Source: Pachyseris speciosa
Taxonomy: Eukaryota > Cnidaria > Anthozoa > Scleractinia > Pachyseridae
Length of the DNA: 64,000 nucleotides
Assembly (NCBI GenBank): GCA_016490735.1
Contig: JAEMWC010000159.1
Coordinates: 227,501 to 291,500 of the forward strand
Direction of reading: 5' to 3'
Shown piece after piece: positions 1-12,500 of the stretch. The stretch's first letter is position 1. Each line of letters opens with the position of its first letter. The notes beneath the pieces were generated by a model. The model searched no databases. It had not been told where the DNA came from and was given only the letters and a program-made list of their open reading frames with translations. Position numbers and translations under genes: made by a program.

Positions 1-178
1 CCGGCGCCGCTATTAGAAAATTAATTTCTTTACCTATGTCATTGTTTCATCCTCTGGCCGAGGGGCACGGGCCTTCTCGGCGGACACCACAACAAAAAAA
101 AAACTAAAAAAAAAAGAAGGGTAATTTAAGAAGCGGCTCATCGCTAAGCGATGGCCGCTTAAAACCCTCGTTCCCACT
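1..178 (+). repeat. SINE copy, cut by window edge
   Basis: The stretch from about 33 to 175 (a 'tcattgtttc' block, a 'cctctggccgag' block, an A-rich run and an 'agaagcggctc' tail) matches the body of the SINE at 13875-14105 in the same order. The tRNA-like head would lie upstream of the window. Family membership rests only on the match between these two copies. Confidence 0.55.
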
Positions 179-617
179 GCATATGTATATGATTAAGAAC
201 TTCAATTAACCGGTGCACAAACTCACACATCATGCAGACTTATGTATTGTTACTGTTAACTGGGGATCTTCTTTGAAAAGCACTGTAGGGCTTGCTAAGG
301 TCTCCTGCCATATACTTATTCGTGTGATTTAATATTAATACTTGTATTGTCACGGGCGAATTAATAAAGTAAAGTAGAGAGTAACACAATCTGAATGCTT
401 TTTTCTCTTTCTCTTATTGAACTAATTCCAGATTCAACGATTTTGTCTAGAATGAACTACTAAAACTTTGTAAGCTTATGTAAAGGGTATGAGGCATTCA
501 TCTCCGCACAAGCAATGGTCGTATCGCTATTATTTAACTCTTTCACCTTTATAGTGCTTTATAGGTGATTTGCAGCCAATCTCTAGAGACACAGATAACA
601 ATGGTGAAACGAACAAA
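179..617. other. no gene seen
   Basis: AT-rich sequence with only short reading frames and no recognisable protein or RNA signal. Confidence 0.5.
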
Positions 618-674
618 TGCTGGTGGACGAACAAAAGGAGCTAATGAGAGATGTATTGTTTACGTCCACCAGCA
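618..674. repeat. hairpin-forming inverted repeat
   Basis: TGCTGGTGGACG at 618 is mirrored by CGTCCACCAGCA ending at 674, giving 12-bp arms around a loop of about 33 bp. It probably belongs to an interspersed repeat; no gene uses it. Confidence 0.5.
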
Positions 675-776
675 TGGCGGCGATGACGTAACGTGCAAAC
701 CACCTATAGTGCTGTAAAATGGATGGCAAGTTGCACCAAAGGTGCACGGGGAAATAAACTTGAAATGAACCTGTTA

Positions 777-934
777 AGGCACTGTTACACTCTGCAACGC
801 TTCGTGCAACTTGTCTCGCAACGATTTTGGCCGTTGCAGGGTATACTACACTTGGAACAATGTTTCGTGGAACTTGTCTCGCAATGGCGTTGCGACACAA
901 GTTGCACGAAACATTGCACAGTGTAACAGCGCCT
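777..934. mobile_element. MITE with TTA target duplication
   Basis: 158 bp. The ends are inverted copies (AGGCACTGTTACACTCTGCA at the left; the reverse complement of the right end reads AGGCGCTGTTACACTGTGCA). Similarity runs through most of each half, so the element can fold back. TTA flanks both sides (774-776 and 935-937). A 3-bp TWA-type duplication is typical of PIF/Harbinger-derived MITEs. It has no coding capacity. Confidence 0.75.
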
Positions 935-1377
935 TTAACCTGAGTATTTTCTATTTAGCTTTAAGCTCTGGCTGAACGAGGCAACAATGTTGCGGCAACA
1001 ATTTGAGCTCGTGCAGGTTTAATAAATATGTATCTATGTATGTAAACTTATGTATGTATAAAACAGTATAAAAAATTTACACAAACTCCCTCAACAAGAA
1101 TCAATCTGATGCACGCCGGCAATGCCCTCCAGAATGCACGCGATTTTTGAGAATCGAGCAATCACAACACTGTATTACAGATGAAGACCGAAACCAGGGA
1201 AAACAAAGTAAAACGTAAGAAAACAATCAAAAATACTTACATGAGCGATGATATGACAAGAACCACGCTCTCCACAAAGTACCATCAAGTGATTTGCAGC
1301 GTCAGCTTGAATCATTTCAATGACGAGACACACTCAGTAGCAAACAAAGCGAAAAGCAACACGGGAAGCCAAGGGGT

Positions 1378-2488
1378 CCTTACCGTTTACACGGGAGCGC
1401 GGTCGGTTAAAGGGGCAGTGTCACGCTTTTGTACCATCATTTAAAAAGCTTAAAACTGCCAATGCATCGGTGGAAACCTTAAAATAATGGTCTAGTTTTG
1501 TTGCCAAAGACTGTAGTACTGCATTGACACTATAAACTCCTGTATTCCATCTAAGATGACGAGGATGGAAATGGATTGAAATTTGAAAAAACTGGCAAGT
1601 TTTTTCAAAAATTCAAGCTATGTTTTGAAAAATCACCAAAAAAATTATTATGGTTAGCTCTCCCTGCTAAAATTTCATTGGAATTCATCTGGCTGATTCT
1701 GTAGGAGCATTTTTTGCACGATAACTGTTAAAAGGCAGTAATTTTGGCAGAATTGAACCAAAAACAGCAAAAATCCCGGTGACACTGCTCCTTTAAGCAA
1801 AAACAACCGGTACAAATTTTCGGAAACTTTTCCCGGAACTTTGCCCGTTCCATTCAATTTCGAACCGGAAATCTCGAAAATTTTGGTTGAATGGAAAGCG
1901 CCCACGGAAATCCTGGAAATTCCGGTTGGAAAATGAAATGGTACACACCATTCCATTTGGAACTTTTCAGAAATTATAGGCCATCGGGGTTGTTTACCAT
2001 TTACACGGGAAAACCGGTTGGTCGACGGTTGCAGTAAATGGTACGCATCACATACCCAAATGAAAATTTCCACGGAACGCGCGGCGTGTTCCATTTACAC
2101 AGACATTTCCAACGGTCAGGTTTACAGAGCGATCCAAGCCGAAAGCCCTGGAACTGGTAGAAATGAGCAAATGAAACGTACATTTCCATTTGGAAATTCC
2201 GTTTGGGAATTTTGGACTACCTTTCAAGAAATTCCGTTTTCCCCGGAAATTTTCCATTTGGGAAGACCAAAATAGGCTTTCCATTTACATTCCAACCGAA
2301 ATTTCCGGATTTTTTTGGTAAATGGTAAACAACCCGGCTTAATCAATGCACTTTTTCTTTTCTTTATGAGCTTTCCAGTTGATACAAGTACATTTTGTGA
2401 TTTGTCCATTTTGCGTTTGGGCAAACTGCAGCACTGCATATTTTCACCTGAAATTCCCACCCGGATGGTTTGTGTAAATGGTAAGCGC
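1378..2488. mobile_element. possible non-autonomous TIR element
   Basis: The left edge reads CCTTACCGTTTACACGG. The reverse complement of the right edge reads GCTTACCATTTACAC, so the ends resemble short TIRs. The interior repeats 'ccatttacac' and 'aaattccgg' motifs on both strands many times. It is interrupted by the MITE at 1411-1792. The superfamily is not recognisable and the target duplication is unclear. Confidence 0.4.
1411..1792. mobile_element. MITE flanked by TTAA
   Basis: 382 bp with inverted ends (AGGGGCAGTGTCACG left; AGGAGCAGTGTCACC as reverse complement of the right end) and TTAA on both sides (1407-1410, 1793-1796). TTAA suggests a piggyBac-type MITE, but a 3-bp TTA duplication (Harbinger-type) with a chance A cannot be excluded. 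It sits inside the older element at 1378-2488. Confidence 0.7.
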
Positions 2489-2520
2489 CCAAGCTTAGTG
2501 GAGGGTAAAGGGGACTAGAA

Positions 2521-3279
2521 CTCCCTTTTGATAGGTTTATTGTTTTGGATTAATTATTTATTTAATAATTAGTTATTAATAACAGCCAGTAACGCAAAAT
2601 AGTAGGTACAATTATATGACATACGTCAATGGTGCGAGAATTGATATATTAGCTTACCAAGAGGACCAAGAGTTTTGTGCTCCGTGACAAGTCACAGGTG
2701 AGTTTGTGACAGAGTTTGTGTACCGTTAAGGAGCTGCGAAGTCATTTGCCTCTATAATATATACAGTGGCGCTTTTGCAAAATTTCATTTGCCTCCATAG
2801 AGTGACTTGAATGCAAAATTTGCATTTATCGAAATACCGAGGATCTTATTTTCCATTCAGGTTTTGCAGAAAGTACGTAATAGTCAACAAACCTTGTACC
2901 CAGGACCAGCAGTAGAAAATAGCAGTGTAGCCAGGGTAACTAAAATTTGTGTGCACTGCTTGAGACATGATGCCTCAGATGGGTCAAGAGCGAATTTTCT
3001 ATGGAGGGTAATGTACTCCAGTTCTCCCCTGTCCCTCAAATTGATTTGATTTTACTTTATTTAGAGTTGATTTGATATAGCCTCCTCAATTACATGTAAA
3101 AGAGCATCTGTGCTTGGCTAAATTTGAGAGTTTATATAAAGTGATTATTATTTTGTCGTGGGGCAGCATGCATTTTCTCCTGAAACTAGGCATGTAATAT
3201 CAGATGAGGGGAATTGTTGCCGAGACCTGTCTCCATGACCTGTTCCTGCAGTCGACTTGTTGCCTAGTGTCAGTAGTGT

Positions 3280-3280
<1 letters not shown>
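2521..3280. other. no gene seen
   Basis: AT-rich intergenic sequence with no convincing coding signal, RNA gene or clear repeat boundary. Confidence 0.5.

Positions 3281-3334
<54 letters not shown>
3281..3334. repeat. (TAA)n microsatellite
   Basis: An uninterrupted trinucleotide run of about 18 units. On the minus strand it is the (ATT)n end of the retroposon tail at 3335-3470. The run of asparagine codons read through it is not a real protein. Confidence 0.9.
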
Positions 3335-3335
<1 letters not shown>

Positions 3336-3470
3336 TTATTTACTTATATAGCGCCCTTTAATTATAGGATGATCAAAGGCGCTTTACAATCCAAGAAAAC
3401 TAATATTACAATAGAGAATTACAATAAATATGCTATTTACAATAGATAATTACAATAACAATACTAAAAT
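3335..3470 (-). mobile_element. SINE/LINE 3' tail
   Basis: Read on the minus strand it contains 'attgtaaagcgcctttgatc', then 'gggcgctatataagtaaat', followed directly by (ATT)n. This layout is the common 3' end of L2/CR1-related LINEs and the SINEs that use their machinery. No 5' part is recognised. Confidence 0.6.
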
Positions 3471-3689
3471 AAAATAATGATAGTAAATAAATAAATAATG
3501 AATAAATGAATGAATAAAAAGAAAATCACTGGGCTCAATCAAGGGTTATAAAGCCTGTGCCATCCCAAAAATCTATGCAGTATTCATATTTTTTAAGTAT
3601 ATGTAATAAGAACAGATATTTCAACCTCATCCCCCAGTTTCACATAATATCAAAAACGGACAGCATAAAATGCAGACGGCACACAGATT

Positions 3690-4165
3690 TGGTATAAAAT
3701 GCAGATTACAGACTGCAGACAGGGTATAAAATGCAGACTGAGACCAAAACTGTCTTTGTCAAGTAGCGACATATTTTCACTTTTTAACTTATGCTTCTTG
3801 TCTTTCTGAGAACACCTCCTGCAAAATTGACATTATTGTTTTCGATAAGCACCAGTCTTGAAATTTTTGATGGAATTGAAAAGAGAGCATATGCTTTTAA
3901 GCCTTGTTTGCATACTTAGCTCGCACATCAAAAACACCCCCGTAACATATCAGAAATATATTTTTTACTTACTTACTATGCACAATAGTGCAAATCTCTG
4001 CTTTGTGAAAAACATGTCTATTTCGCGGGAGGTGATCTCGGAAAGGTGAATGCATGACACTAGTGTAAAAATTGAAAGTTTATCACATATATTTGTCAAA
4101 AAGACAGTTTTGGTCTCAGCCTGCATTTTATACCCAGTTTGCAGTCTGTATTTTATACTGACTGA
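3690..4165. mobile_element. foldback MITE
   Basis: The left arm (about 3690-3762) and right arm (about 4095-4162) are inverted copies sharing 'gagaccaaaactgtcttt', 'ggtataaaatgcag' and 'cagactgca' motifs, with about 330 bp of loop. There is no coding content and the target duplication is not clear. Confidence 0.6.
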
Positions 4166-4486
4166 TATCAAAAAGCTTTTGTGGCGAGGCCAGGCAGGCT
4201 TGCATTCATATCAAGTCCAGGAAACTCTCTACATACTTAACTCTTGGAAACTAATGAATTTTCTAGACTTTGAGAAATCCCTGCCACAGAAAAGACTTTT
4301 GCATAGCTGCAGATTGTGAAATTGGTTCATGTTACTGTTGGAGTGAAACTAGTGAGCTCATGGTGAGAAGTGTTCCTCTTTCAAGGGTAGAGCACGCTTA
4401 CACCAACAAAACCTTTTTGTCTGAACTGAAGCCCTGTCTCTGCTGTACATGTGATATCATAAAAGAAAGGGCTAATTCATAAACCA

Positions 4487-4503
4487 CCCCCCCCCCCCCC
4501 CCC
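4487..4503. repeat. poly-C tract
   Basis: 17 consecutive C bases. The exact length may be unreliable in any assembly. Confidence 0.9.
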
Positions 4504-6023
4504 ACTCTTATTGGCATGACAACACAACTCACTCCTGTTATAAATTGGAGAAAAATTTTTATTACCAAAATCCACCAAGCACTACAATATTTAATTAAGG
4601 TCCCTGTATGGAAAATTTTCTCATTCACGTATGCATGCTGACAGTATTGCAAGGCCAAGTACACCCAGCCAGATATATTGTGCTTCATGTAATAAAAATC
4701 TGAAACTTAGGACAAACCAAGCTGTCAGAGCTAGTCTGTCCACACCACTCTTGTGCTTGCAGTTATACAAACACAAGCTAATTACAGAGATCATGAAATT
4801 GAAAAAATATATATCATAATTATTATATTATAAATAACAATAATGATACTAGAACCTATAATGACTTGCAACAAACTTTTCCAGGTAAGTATTTGACGAG
4901 AATAATCAAGGAAGGAATTTCATTCCAAGCTGTAGTGGCTTATCAGACTAATTAATTTTAAATTCTAGCTTCCCTCTTAATGTTATAGAGACTGTACAGG
5001 GTTCTAAGACTGATGGGGTTGTAACTGTTACTACAACTCCACTACTTAAAAATACACAATCCGTTACTACTTCATGATAAAAAGTTGAATTCAGAAGGCA
5101 ACAGCCCTTTATGCTTCCATTCAATGGCAGCTCCCTGAAAAAGCTGTAGCTATTAAAACAGAAATGCAAAACACGCCAAGTTCACCATCATCAGTTCACA
5201 AAGTAATGATTATGCATGTCTTCAAATTGTGTTTTTTTTCAGTGCAGAAGGGGATTCCTCCACATCATTTGCCTTGAAGATGTTTTTTTTGTCAAGGAAA
5301 TTTGAGGTAGTTACTTGATGCAATTTTCAAATAATATTCATTATTAATTTTTGAATCTCAAAGTGGGAACCAGTATTACATGTGATATAGCCCACTAGCT
5401 AATTAATACCCTTATCACTGCTTTTTATGGTAGCTGCAAACCTGACAATCTTACTGATCATACATAACATTAAGCCATGTATGGCACCAAAAAAGAAAAA
5501 AACCTGTAAAAAAATGACTTGAAGTGGTGATTCAAATCGGATTACTACCACAATCTACTACATTTTGGTGAGGTTATACTCTACAATATATAAAAATTGT
5601 AACATTGAAATGACACTTAACAACACCTCTATTGCATTTTGGCGAGATTATATACCCCACAATATAAAAAAAAATTCATGTACTGCATTAACCACTACAT
5701 GTCATGAATTTTGGGGGGAGAAAAAGTCAACTCAAAAGGCTTTAGGTTCACTGATTAGTGGAAAAAAGATTGACATTTGTGCCTTATTTTTCTGATTCCC
5801 ATAAACCAGACCATTTTCTAATAAAAAATTCAACAAAGAGCAAGGATTCAAAATTGTGATAACACAAATGCTTGCATTTTAACTGCACTTTTAAATTTGC
5901 TTTTTAATTAAATGTAGGAACACTGTAGAAACTACGTATTTCATGCCATGTGCAGTATTCTCAAACTTGAGCTTACAAAACCAAGAATTCTGTATATTCA
6001 TTTTATGCTTAGAAATGCAGTAA
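4504..6023. other. no gene seen
   Basis: AT-rich sequence downstream of the minus-strand MIOX gene. Open frames are short and show no recognisable domain. Confidence 0.5.
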
Positions 6024-6403
6024 CAGTCAAACCTCAATTATCCACACTTCTTGATTATCCGGACCATTTCCTCTGTCATAGATTTTTCATGAATATTAAC
6101 AAGGCAAAGATCCCTAGAAACTACCATTATGACCTACAAGGTATTTCAAATTTAGCATTGAAAAAAGCGTTTGAAGCAGGTTTGTTTTCCTTCCAAAGAG
6201 TGAACATTTTAAACCACAAATTTTTCATGAAGTTCACTTGTACTAAACAGTACACTATTGCATTTAATCGCTGATTTCCCAATTGGCTGAGTTCAATAAA
6301 GTATTTTGTCTCACTAACATTCATATTTTCGATTATCCAGACTCTACATTATCCGGACTATTTAGTCCAGCCCCGGCAAGTCCAGATAATCAAGGTTCAA
6401 CTG
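6024..6403. mobile_element. pogo/Tigger-like MITE
   Basis: The left end CAGTCAAACCTCAATTATCC and the reverse complement of the right end CAGTTGAACCTTGATTATCT are inverted repeats. They start with CAGT and lie beside TA dinucleotides, as in pogo-type Tc1/mariner elements. 'gattatccgga' motifs recur inside. It lies just beyond the 3' end of the MIOX coding region. Confidence 0.65.
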
Positions 6404-6582
6404 TATTGGTTGGTATTTAAAGTGGACTATCCATTGTCTAGATATAAATTCACTAAAAGCTTTATATGGCTGTGTTGCTCACTAGAAGTACAAGATATTA
6501 CTTGTATTAAATATTATGATAAGCTAATTCAATTATCAGAGGAACTCAGGAACATTTGGATCAGCTATGGTACATGTCCCTC

Positions 6583-9500
6583 TCACCAGCACAGCTGTCC
6601 AGGGCAGTACTTGGCAATCAGTTCCTCATAGTATGGGGTCACAGCCGCAATGTCAGGCAATGCATCAGACTTGGAGTACAGGTCATATTTACTACAAAGG
6701 AAGCTCACTGTGTAAGAATGCAGATAATGGAACTAAAAATCCTGACACTTCTCTAAGCTTGCTTATTATGATTCTGCCACTACAGCAGTATTACCAGGTT
6801 AATTTTTGACTACACACTTCTACAGTAAAACCCCCATTAAACAGCCACCCTCTATTAATTCGGTGGCCAGTAATCAAAGTCCTGATGAGGGTTCTTGTAT
6901 TGTTTTTTTTTAACCTCTATTAAGCAGCCAGCCTTCAATAAGTGGCCATAATCCTTATGTCCAAGGGTGGCCACTTAAGGTTACCATGTGGGGTGTCCCT
7001 AAGCTAAGGGCTGTAATGGCTCTGGATTACAGCCCAGATATCAAATTAAAGCTAGTAGTACTAGCTATTCGAACATTTCATTATTTTTTTAAGAAAATGA
7101 TGTACTGAATGCTCCACCGAGTCTAAACTTGAAGGTCTAAATCATCTTTTGAAAGCTATAACTAAATACGATTTTTGAATTTTGGGAATTTGATATTTTT
7201 CTGAAAGTCTGGAATGCAGAAGCTACAAAAACATATTGGGGTTTTCCTTCATACAATTCCATTCAAAAGTTACAGAGCATTCTCAAATTTGTTAGAAAAA
7301 ATATGAAGCAACCGCACAGAAATTGCTCTCAGCAAAAAATGTTTTTGAATTATCTAGTAATTTTCTGACATGTTTTTGTTGAAGATAAGTTAATCTAGTG
7401 ACAGTCCAATTATGACCAAAATCGAACAAATCGCCCTTGATTTGTAACTCTATAAAGTGTCCCCTTCAAGACAAAAATAAACTTTGCGAAAATAGCGCTT
7501 GAAAAAAATTTTCATGACACAAACAAACACTGCACCCAAACACCTCCATCAATGATCAGCCAATCAATTTACACTAACTTTTCTTCCGGGCACCCACTGT
7601 GGAAATTTATCACCACACAAACACTCATGCTCTGGACAGTTCACTGGTTTAACATTTTGTTGTGCATTCTCCACCAATTATTAAGTTTACTTGACCCATC
7701 GCCATAGCCACAAAATAGGTACCCATAGGGTACCAGTGTGGGCTGCCATATAGAAATGTCAAAGGTTTAATTTTGCTGTCATTTCATACTTTATAGAAGA
7801 TATCAGAGATTAGGGGACTGCATTAGACATGCGAAATGAAAATCTGTAGTTTGCAAAATGTGAAATTGGTGACGATATTTGACCCTTTTCTATTAATTTC
7901 TGAAGAGAAAATGGCGAGCCAAAATTGCTGAAAAATATAACAACAAGAGATAACCAGAAATATCACACCAGGGATATTAAAAAAACAAAGAGCCGATAAT
8001 TATTGTTTGTTTTGTACATTCGAACACGTATTTCTTTCTGGACTTATCTACTCACAAAAAATCATAGACCTCATCCACTGGCAGGGACCGCACAGGGGAG
8101 GGGGTTGGTCCCCCACTTTTCAACAGAAACCTGATTATTCGTGTTTTAAAACACCACTTAAGTTTTTTTTCATGTTAGTTTTAAATGCATTTCCAGCCAT
8201 TTCATAGGACTTTAATTTAAAAATTTTCGGGGGGGGGGGGGGAGCATGTCCCTGGAACTCCCCCCCCCCCCCCCCCCCGTCTAGTTGACTCATGCTAACA
8301 CATTTAAACTGAGGCCCCACCCCCCCCCCTCCCATTGCAAACTTGCTTAGCAGGACCTGGTTGGAGCTTAAACATTTATTTCTCTGATATTGAAAAGCTT
8401 TTGATCATAATTAGGTTAATCAAGGGTCAGCATATTCCCGAGCATTGAGATGGCATGTGAGAAAGATCCAGACAGCTGTTATAGGCATCCCAATATGCCC
8501 ATGGACTCTTCATGGTTGCTGTGGAAATGTTTTCTTTCATTTGCATCTGAATGCTGTAACATATTACGATAAATATGAACACCGCAAGGAGAATAATAGT
8601 CATCTCCTGTGATATGTGCCTCCGATGATTTTCAAGGTCAAAACATTTTGAATCTTCAACAGGCTCTGAAAAATATGGCTCATTTATTTCGTCTTCGTTC
8701 TGAACTGCTGCACTTAGAGCAAAATGTAAATGTTTAAAACTAATGACTGACAAAATGCCTGTTGCATTACCATCTTAAAAGTGTAAACATTGTCTTGTCT
8801 AAATTTCTCTAGCTACAGAGTTTCATTTTGCAAAGTACATATTTCATTTTGCAAAATACAGATTTTCATATCGCAAACTACAGATTTCATTTCACAAGCA
8901 TCAGATTTTCATTTCCGTCTATTTCATTCTGCCAAGTATAGTAAGCCTTTCAAACACAGGAACGGTCAGAAACGTGAGCTGACAAGTGCAAACTAAACAG
9001 TTTCAAAGACAGGAATGCATCACCACTTTGAAGGAGACGACTTAACCTTGCTGCAAAATAAACATCGCTGCCTTTTATTCAGTCGAGATTCACACTCTGC
9101 ATGCTGTGATAAGTCGGGGAACTAATTTTGTCTAAAAGCATCAGAAATTGTACTTACTTTAGACATAATGCAAACAAACAAAAACAAAAGGAGAAAACAT
9201 GGTTCGACTAGATTCGACAAGCAAGGATGATGCAATCCTTTTGTCTGATTGGTTTCCTTGCTCCCAAGGGACATCACGTGAGGTTTACAGAGGGACAAAA
9301 CATTTCAATAGCATAAGTGTGAGCTACCACAGGTAGCCTACACAAAAACTAAAAGTGCACAACCTTCAGAAAGCAAAGCAACTTTTTCGCATCCAATATA
9401 TTTCCTGTGCAAGTTGCCCCAGCTGGCTGCAGTTGCATTAACATACTGTCAACGTTTGTATCTGGTACAAATATGCTATATCCCAATTTCTTGCTGATTA

Positions 9501-12500
9501 TTCACTTGTTTTGAATTTTTTGTTGTTTCTTGAAAGATCACTGTAAAAAGTTCATTTTTATGGAAAAAAATAAAAATTGAAAAATTTTATACCCAGAACA
9601 TACATGGTAACGTTAATGGGGGTTGAACTGTATTTGAATAGATGCCAGAGTATTTTTTGTGTGTGACATGTCCATGAACACTTTCTTTTAAATCATGTGA
9701 GTTCGAAATACAATGCACACCGTACTTAAGTTTCTAACTGCTAGTAAGAATAGTTTATATCAAACATCATTTTTGACTCGCATACAATAAATAATTGTCT
9801 GCAGAAAGCATGGGTGCCAGTACAGCATGGATTTAATTAGTCCTCATTATGATACAATGTTGTTACCAGGACATAAGAGAAGCTAGCAAACTCACTTGAA
9901 TTCTTTGACCCATTTTAGCATTTCCATATCTTCATCATTACACAGATAATAGTAGTCTCCACCACAATGCCAGGGATAGAATGAGTGATATCGTATCATA
10001 TAAAGGGCCTAAAATGAAAATAAATTAAATTAATAAGTCTGATGAAATATGACTGAAGCCCCTTCTAGTGTAATGTAATGTTCATGAAAATCTACTAGTT
10101 AAACCAGTTTTGAAAGTTCTTCATTAATTTCTAGAAGTTGCTGTAGGTTACGTTGATTAAAAGTTGTACACTGTCCAAGTATTTGAGCGGTCCCCTTTTC
10201 TGTGGAGCTGTGGAGCTGTGGAGATGATCATTGACAAAGATTTTCCACAATGGCTTCCTAATGTCCACCCTCTTGACAGCATTTTTAAACCTTTTTCAGA
10301 ATTTTTATTAATTATAATTCATAACCAAATTACTGATAATAAAATACTAATGTCAAAACAAGTTATTATAGTCAAACGGTTGCAAAGAATTGTTACTATC
10401 TCAATGCATGATGGAAAGGTTGGGTGTGATACCGGTGAATTGCACTGATCGATGAAAAGGTTTGGTGGAATACTGACGAATACAGAACGGCTTTCTTGCA
10501 ATCTGATTGGATGTATTTTCTATGTTGTAAATAGTAATAACACAGTGCCAAATTAAAACCAAGTTTGTAGTAGATGTTTCGGGCCTAGCCCTTCCTCAGT
10601 GCTAAGTTGAGTTCTGAATGGGACATGTCATTGAATAAATAAACAGTTATACGCACGACTCTAACGGATAGGTAAGAGCGCGCGCATCTAGCTGTTTAAA
10701 AAATAAAATTCATGTTTAGTCCATGCTGCCTAAGGGTGCCAAGATGAAAAATTAGGCGCATTTCATCATGGCATCTGGCATTGTTAGTACCCCTGCATTG
10801 TTTCATGCAGCGAACCTCCATGTCATTTAGTCCATGTCCAGGGTTGTTGAAATGGTCCGCAACAGGGAAACCGGGCGGGTTTCTCGTAATTGCTCGAAGG
10901 TGTTCACCAGTGCGTTCCCTAAGCATGCGCCCAGTTTCCCCAATGTATAGGACCAGGCAGCAATGGCATGAAATACAGTAGACCACATTGCTAGATTTAC
11001 AGGTGAAATGCTTCCTTATGGTGATGTTGTGTTCTTTGATGATGGTGGTGGCTGAAACATGAGTGCATGTATGACATCTAGGGGCGCCACAAGGGTATGT
11101 GCCGGCTGCAGACACAGACTGACTTTGCATGGAAGAGTGCACAAGAATATCGCGAATATTCTGGTCTTGTAAATAGGATGTTAATGGAGGCAGAGAAAAA
11201 ATCTCCTTGGTGGTTTTGTCGTTCATCAGAATGTGGAAGTTTGTCAGAAGGATCTTTTTAATGTGCTTGTTGAAAAGATGGTACGTCAACACCAAGGGAA
11301 TCCTCTTTGTGCTGTTGGTACTATCTTGGCACCTTGGATTGCATCACGCCTACTGACCCGTGACACCCGTTGCAGGTCGTGTTGGAGAAGTGTGCGAGAG
11401 TATCCGCACTTATCAAAAAAGGTACACATTTCATGTGCTTTCTGCTGGAAATTGCGCTCCACACTGCACAGACGTCTGAGTTGAAGGAGCTGACTGTAGG
11501 GAATGCTCTTCTTGCAGTGTAGAGGATGTAATGAGCTGTTATTTTTTAAACAGCTTGATGCACACACTCACCTATCCATTAGAGTTGCGCATACAACCGT
11601 TTATTTCTTCAATGATGTGTCCCATTCAGAAATCAACTTAGCACTGAGGAAGGGCTAGGCCCGAATCATCTGCTACAAACATTGTTTTTAATTTGTCACT
11701 GTGTTATTACTATTACAACTTTTGAACTGTTTACTGTGCCACGCAACAACTGAACCTTTTGGATTTCAAATATGTATTTTCTATGGCATGGTATAAATAT
11801 ATTTGGTATAAAGCTACTAGTGTTCTATCATGAATGTCGCTCTCTGATTGGCTATGATACTCACTATCTATCCTGTGATAGATAGTGAGTAGTGATTTTT
11901 GAAGTGTCTGTGAGGAGGATTTGGATAATTTACTTGTTTAGTTTTGAACGACTAGTAGATTTATACTAAAACAATTAGATTATTCATTCTCAATTTTTAT
12001 ACGGACGCAGTAGAAATATCCAGCCCATAATCTAATTGTTAAATAATTATATATACATATAATATAATTATGTTTTTGTTTTAAAGAATAAATATAATTA
12101 TGAAAATCATATATCAGAGTGCAATGCTTTTCTAAAATCCCTCAGACTTACAAAATGTTACTCTGTTTACCTCTTTAGGCAGCTTGCAGTTGTTTCCAGT
12201 AAGAACTTGGTACATGTACTCTGAAAGGTAGGCAAAAAAAAAACAACAACAACAACAATGAGTGGACAGACATGATAAGCATATAAAGCAAGGTGATTCT
12301 TTTCCCTGGAAAGTTGAACAGCTTTGATAGGAAAAATATATATTAAGAAAAATGAAATATGTGAGTGATCATCTCAGTTATGAACACTACTTAAGCAGTA
12401 GTGAAAATAAAGCCTGAAAAAATTCAGGCTTGTACTGGATTCGAACCCACAACCTCTGCGATACTGGTGCAGCGCTCTACCTACTGACCTAACAAGCCAT

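Larger units (their letters stand above)
6823..9630. mobile_element. possible 2.8-kb pogo-like element in MIOX intron
   Basis: The left end reads CAGTAAAACCCCCATTAA. The reverse complement of the right end reads CAGTTCAACCCCCATTAA. Both lie next to TA (6821-6822, 9631-9632). CAGT ends with TA duplication fit pogo-type Tc1/mariner elements. No transposase is recognisable inside, so it is either a degenerate or a non-autonomous copy, or two solo ends. The interior contains repeated 'tttcattttgcaaa' motifs near 8820-8930 and G/C homopolymers. Confidence 0.4.

Noticed and set aside
3204..3449. ORF with a polyasparagine run
   Set aside because: The Asn run is the (TAA)n microsatellite of a retroposon tail.
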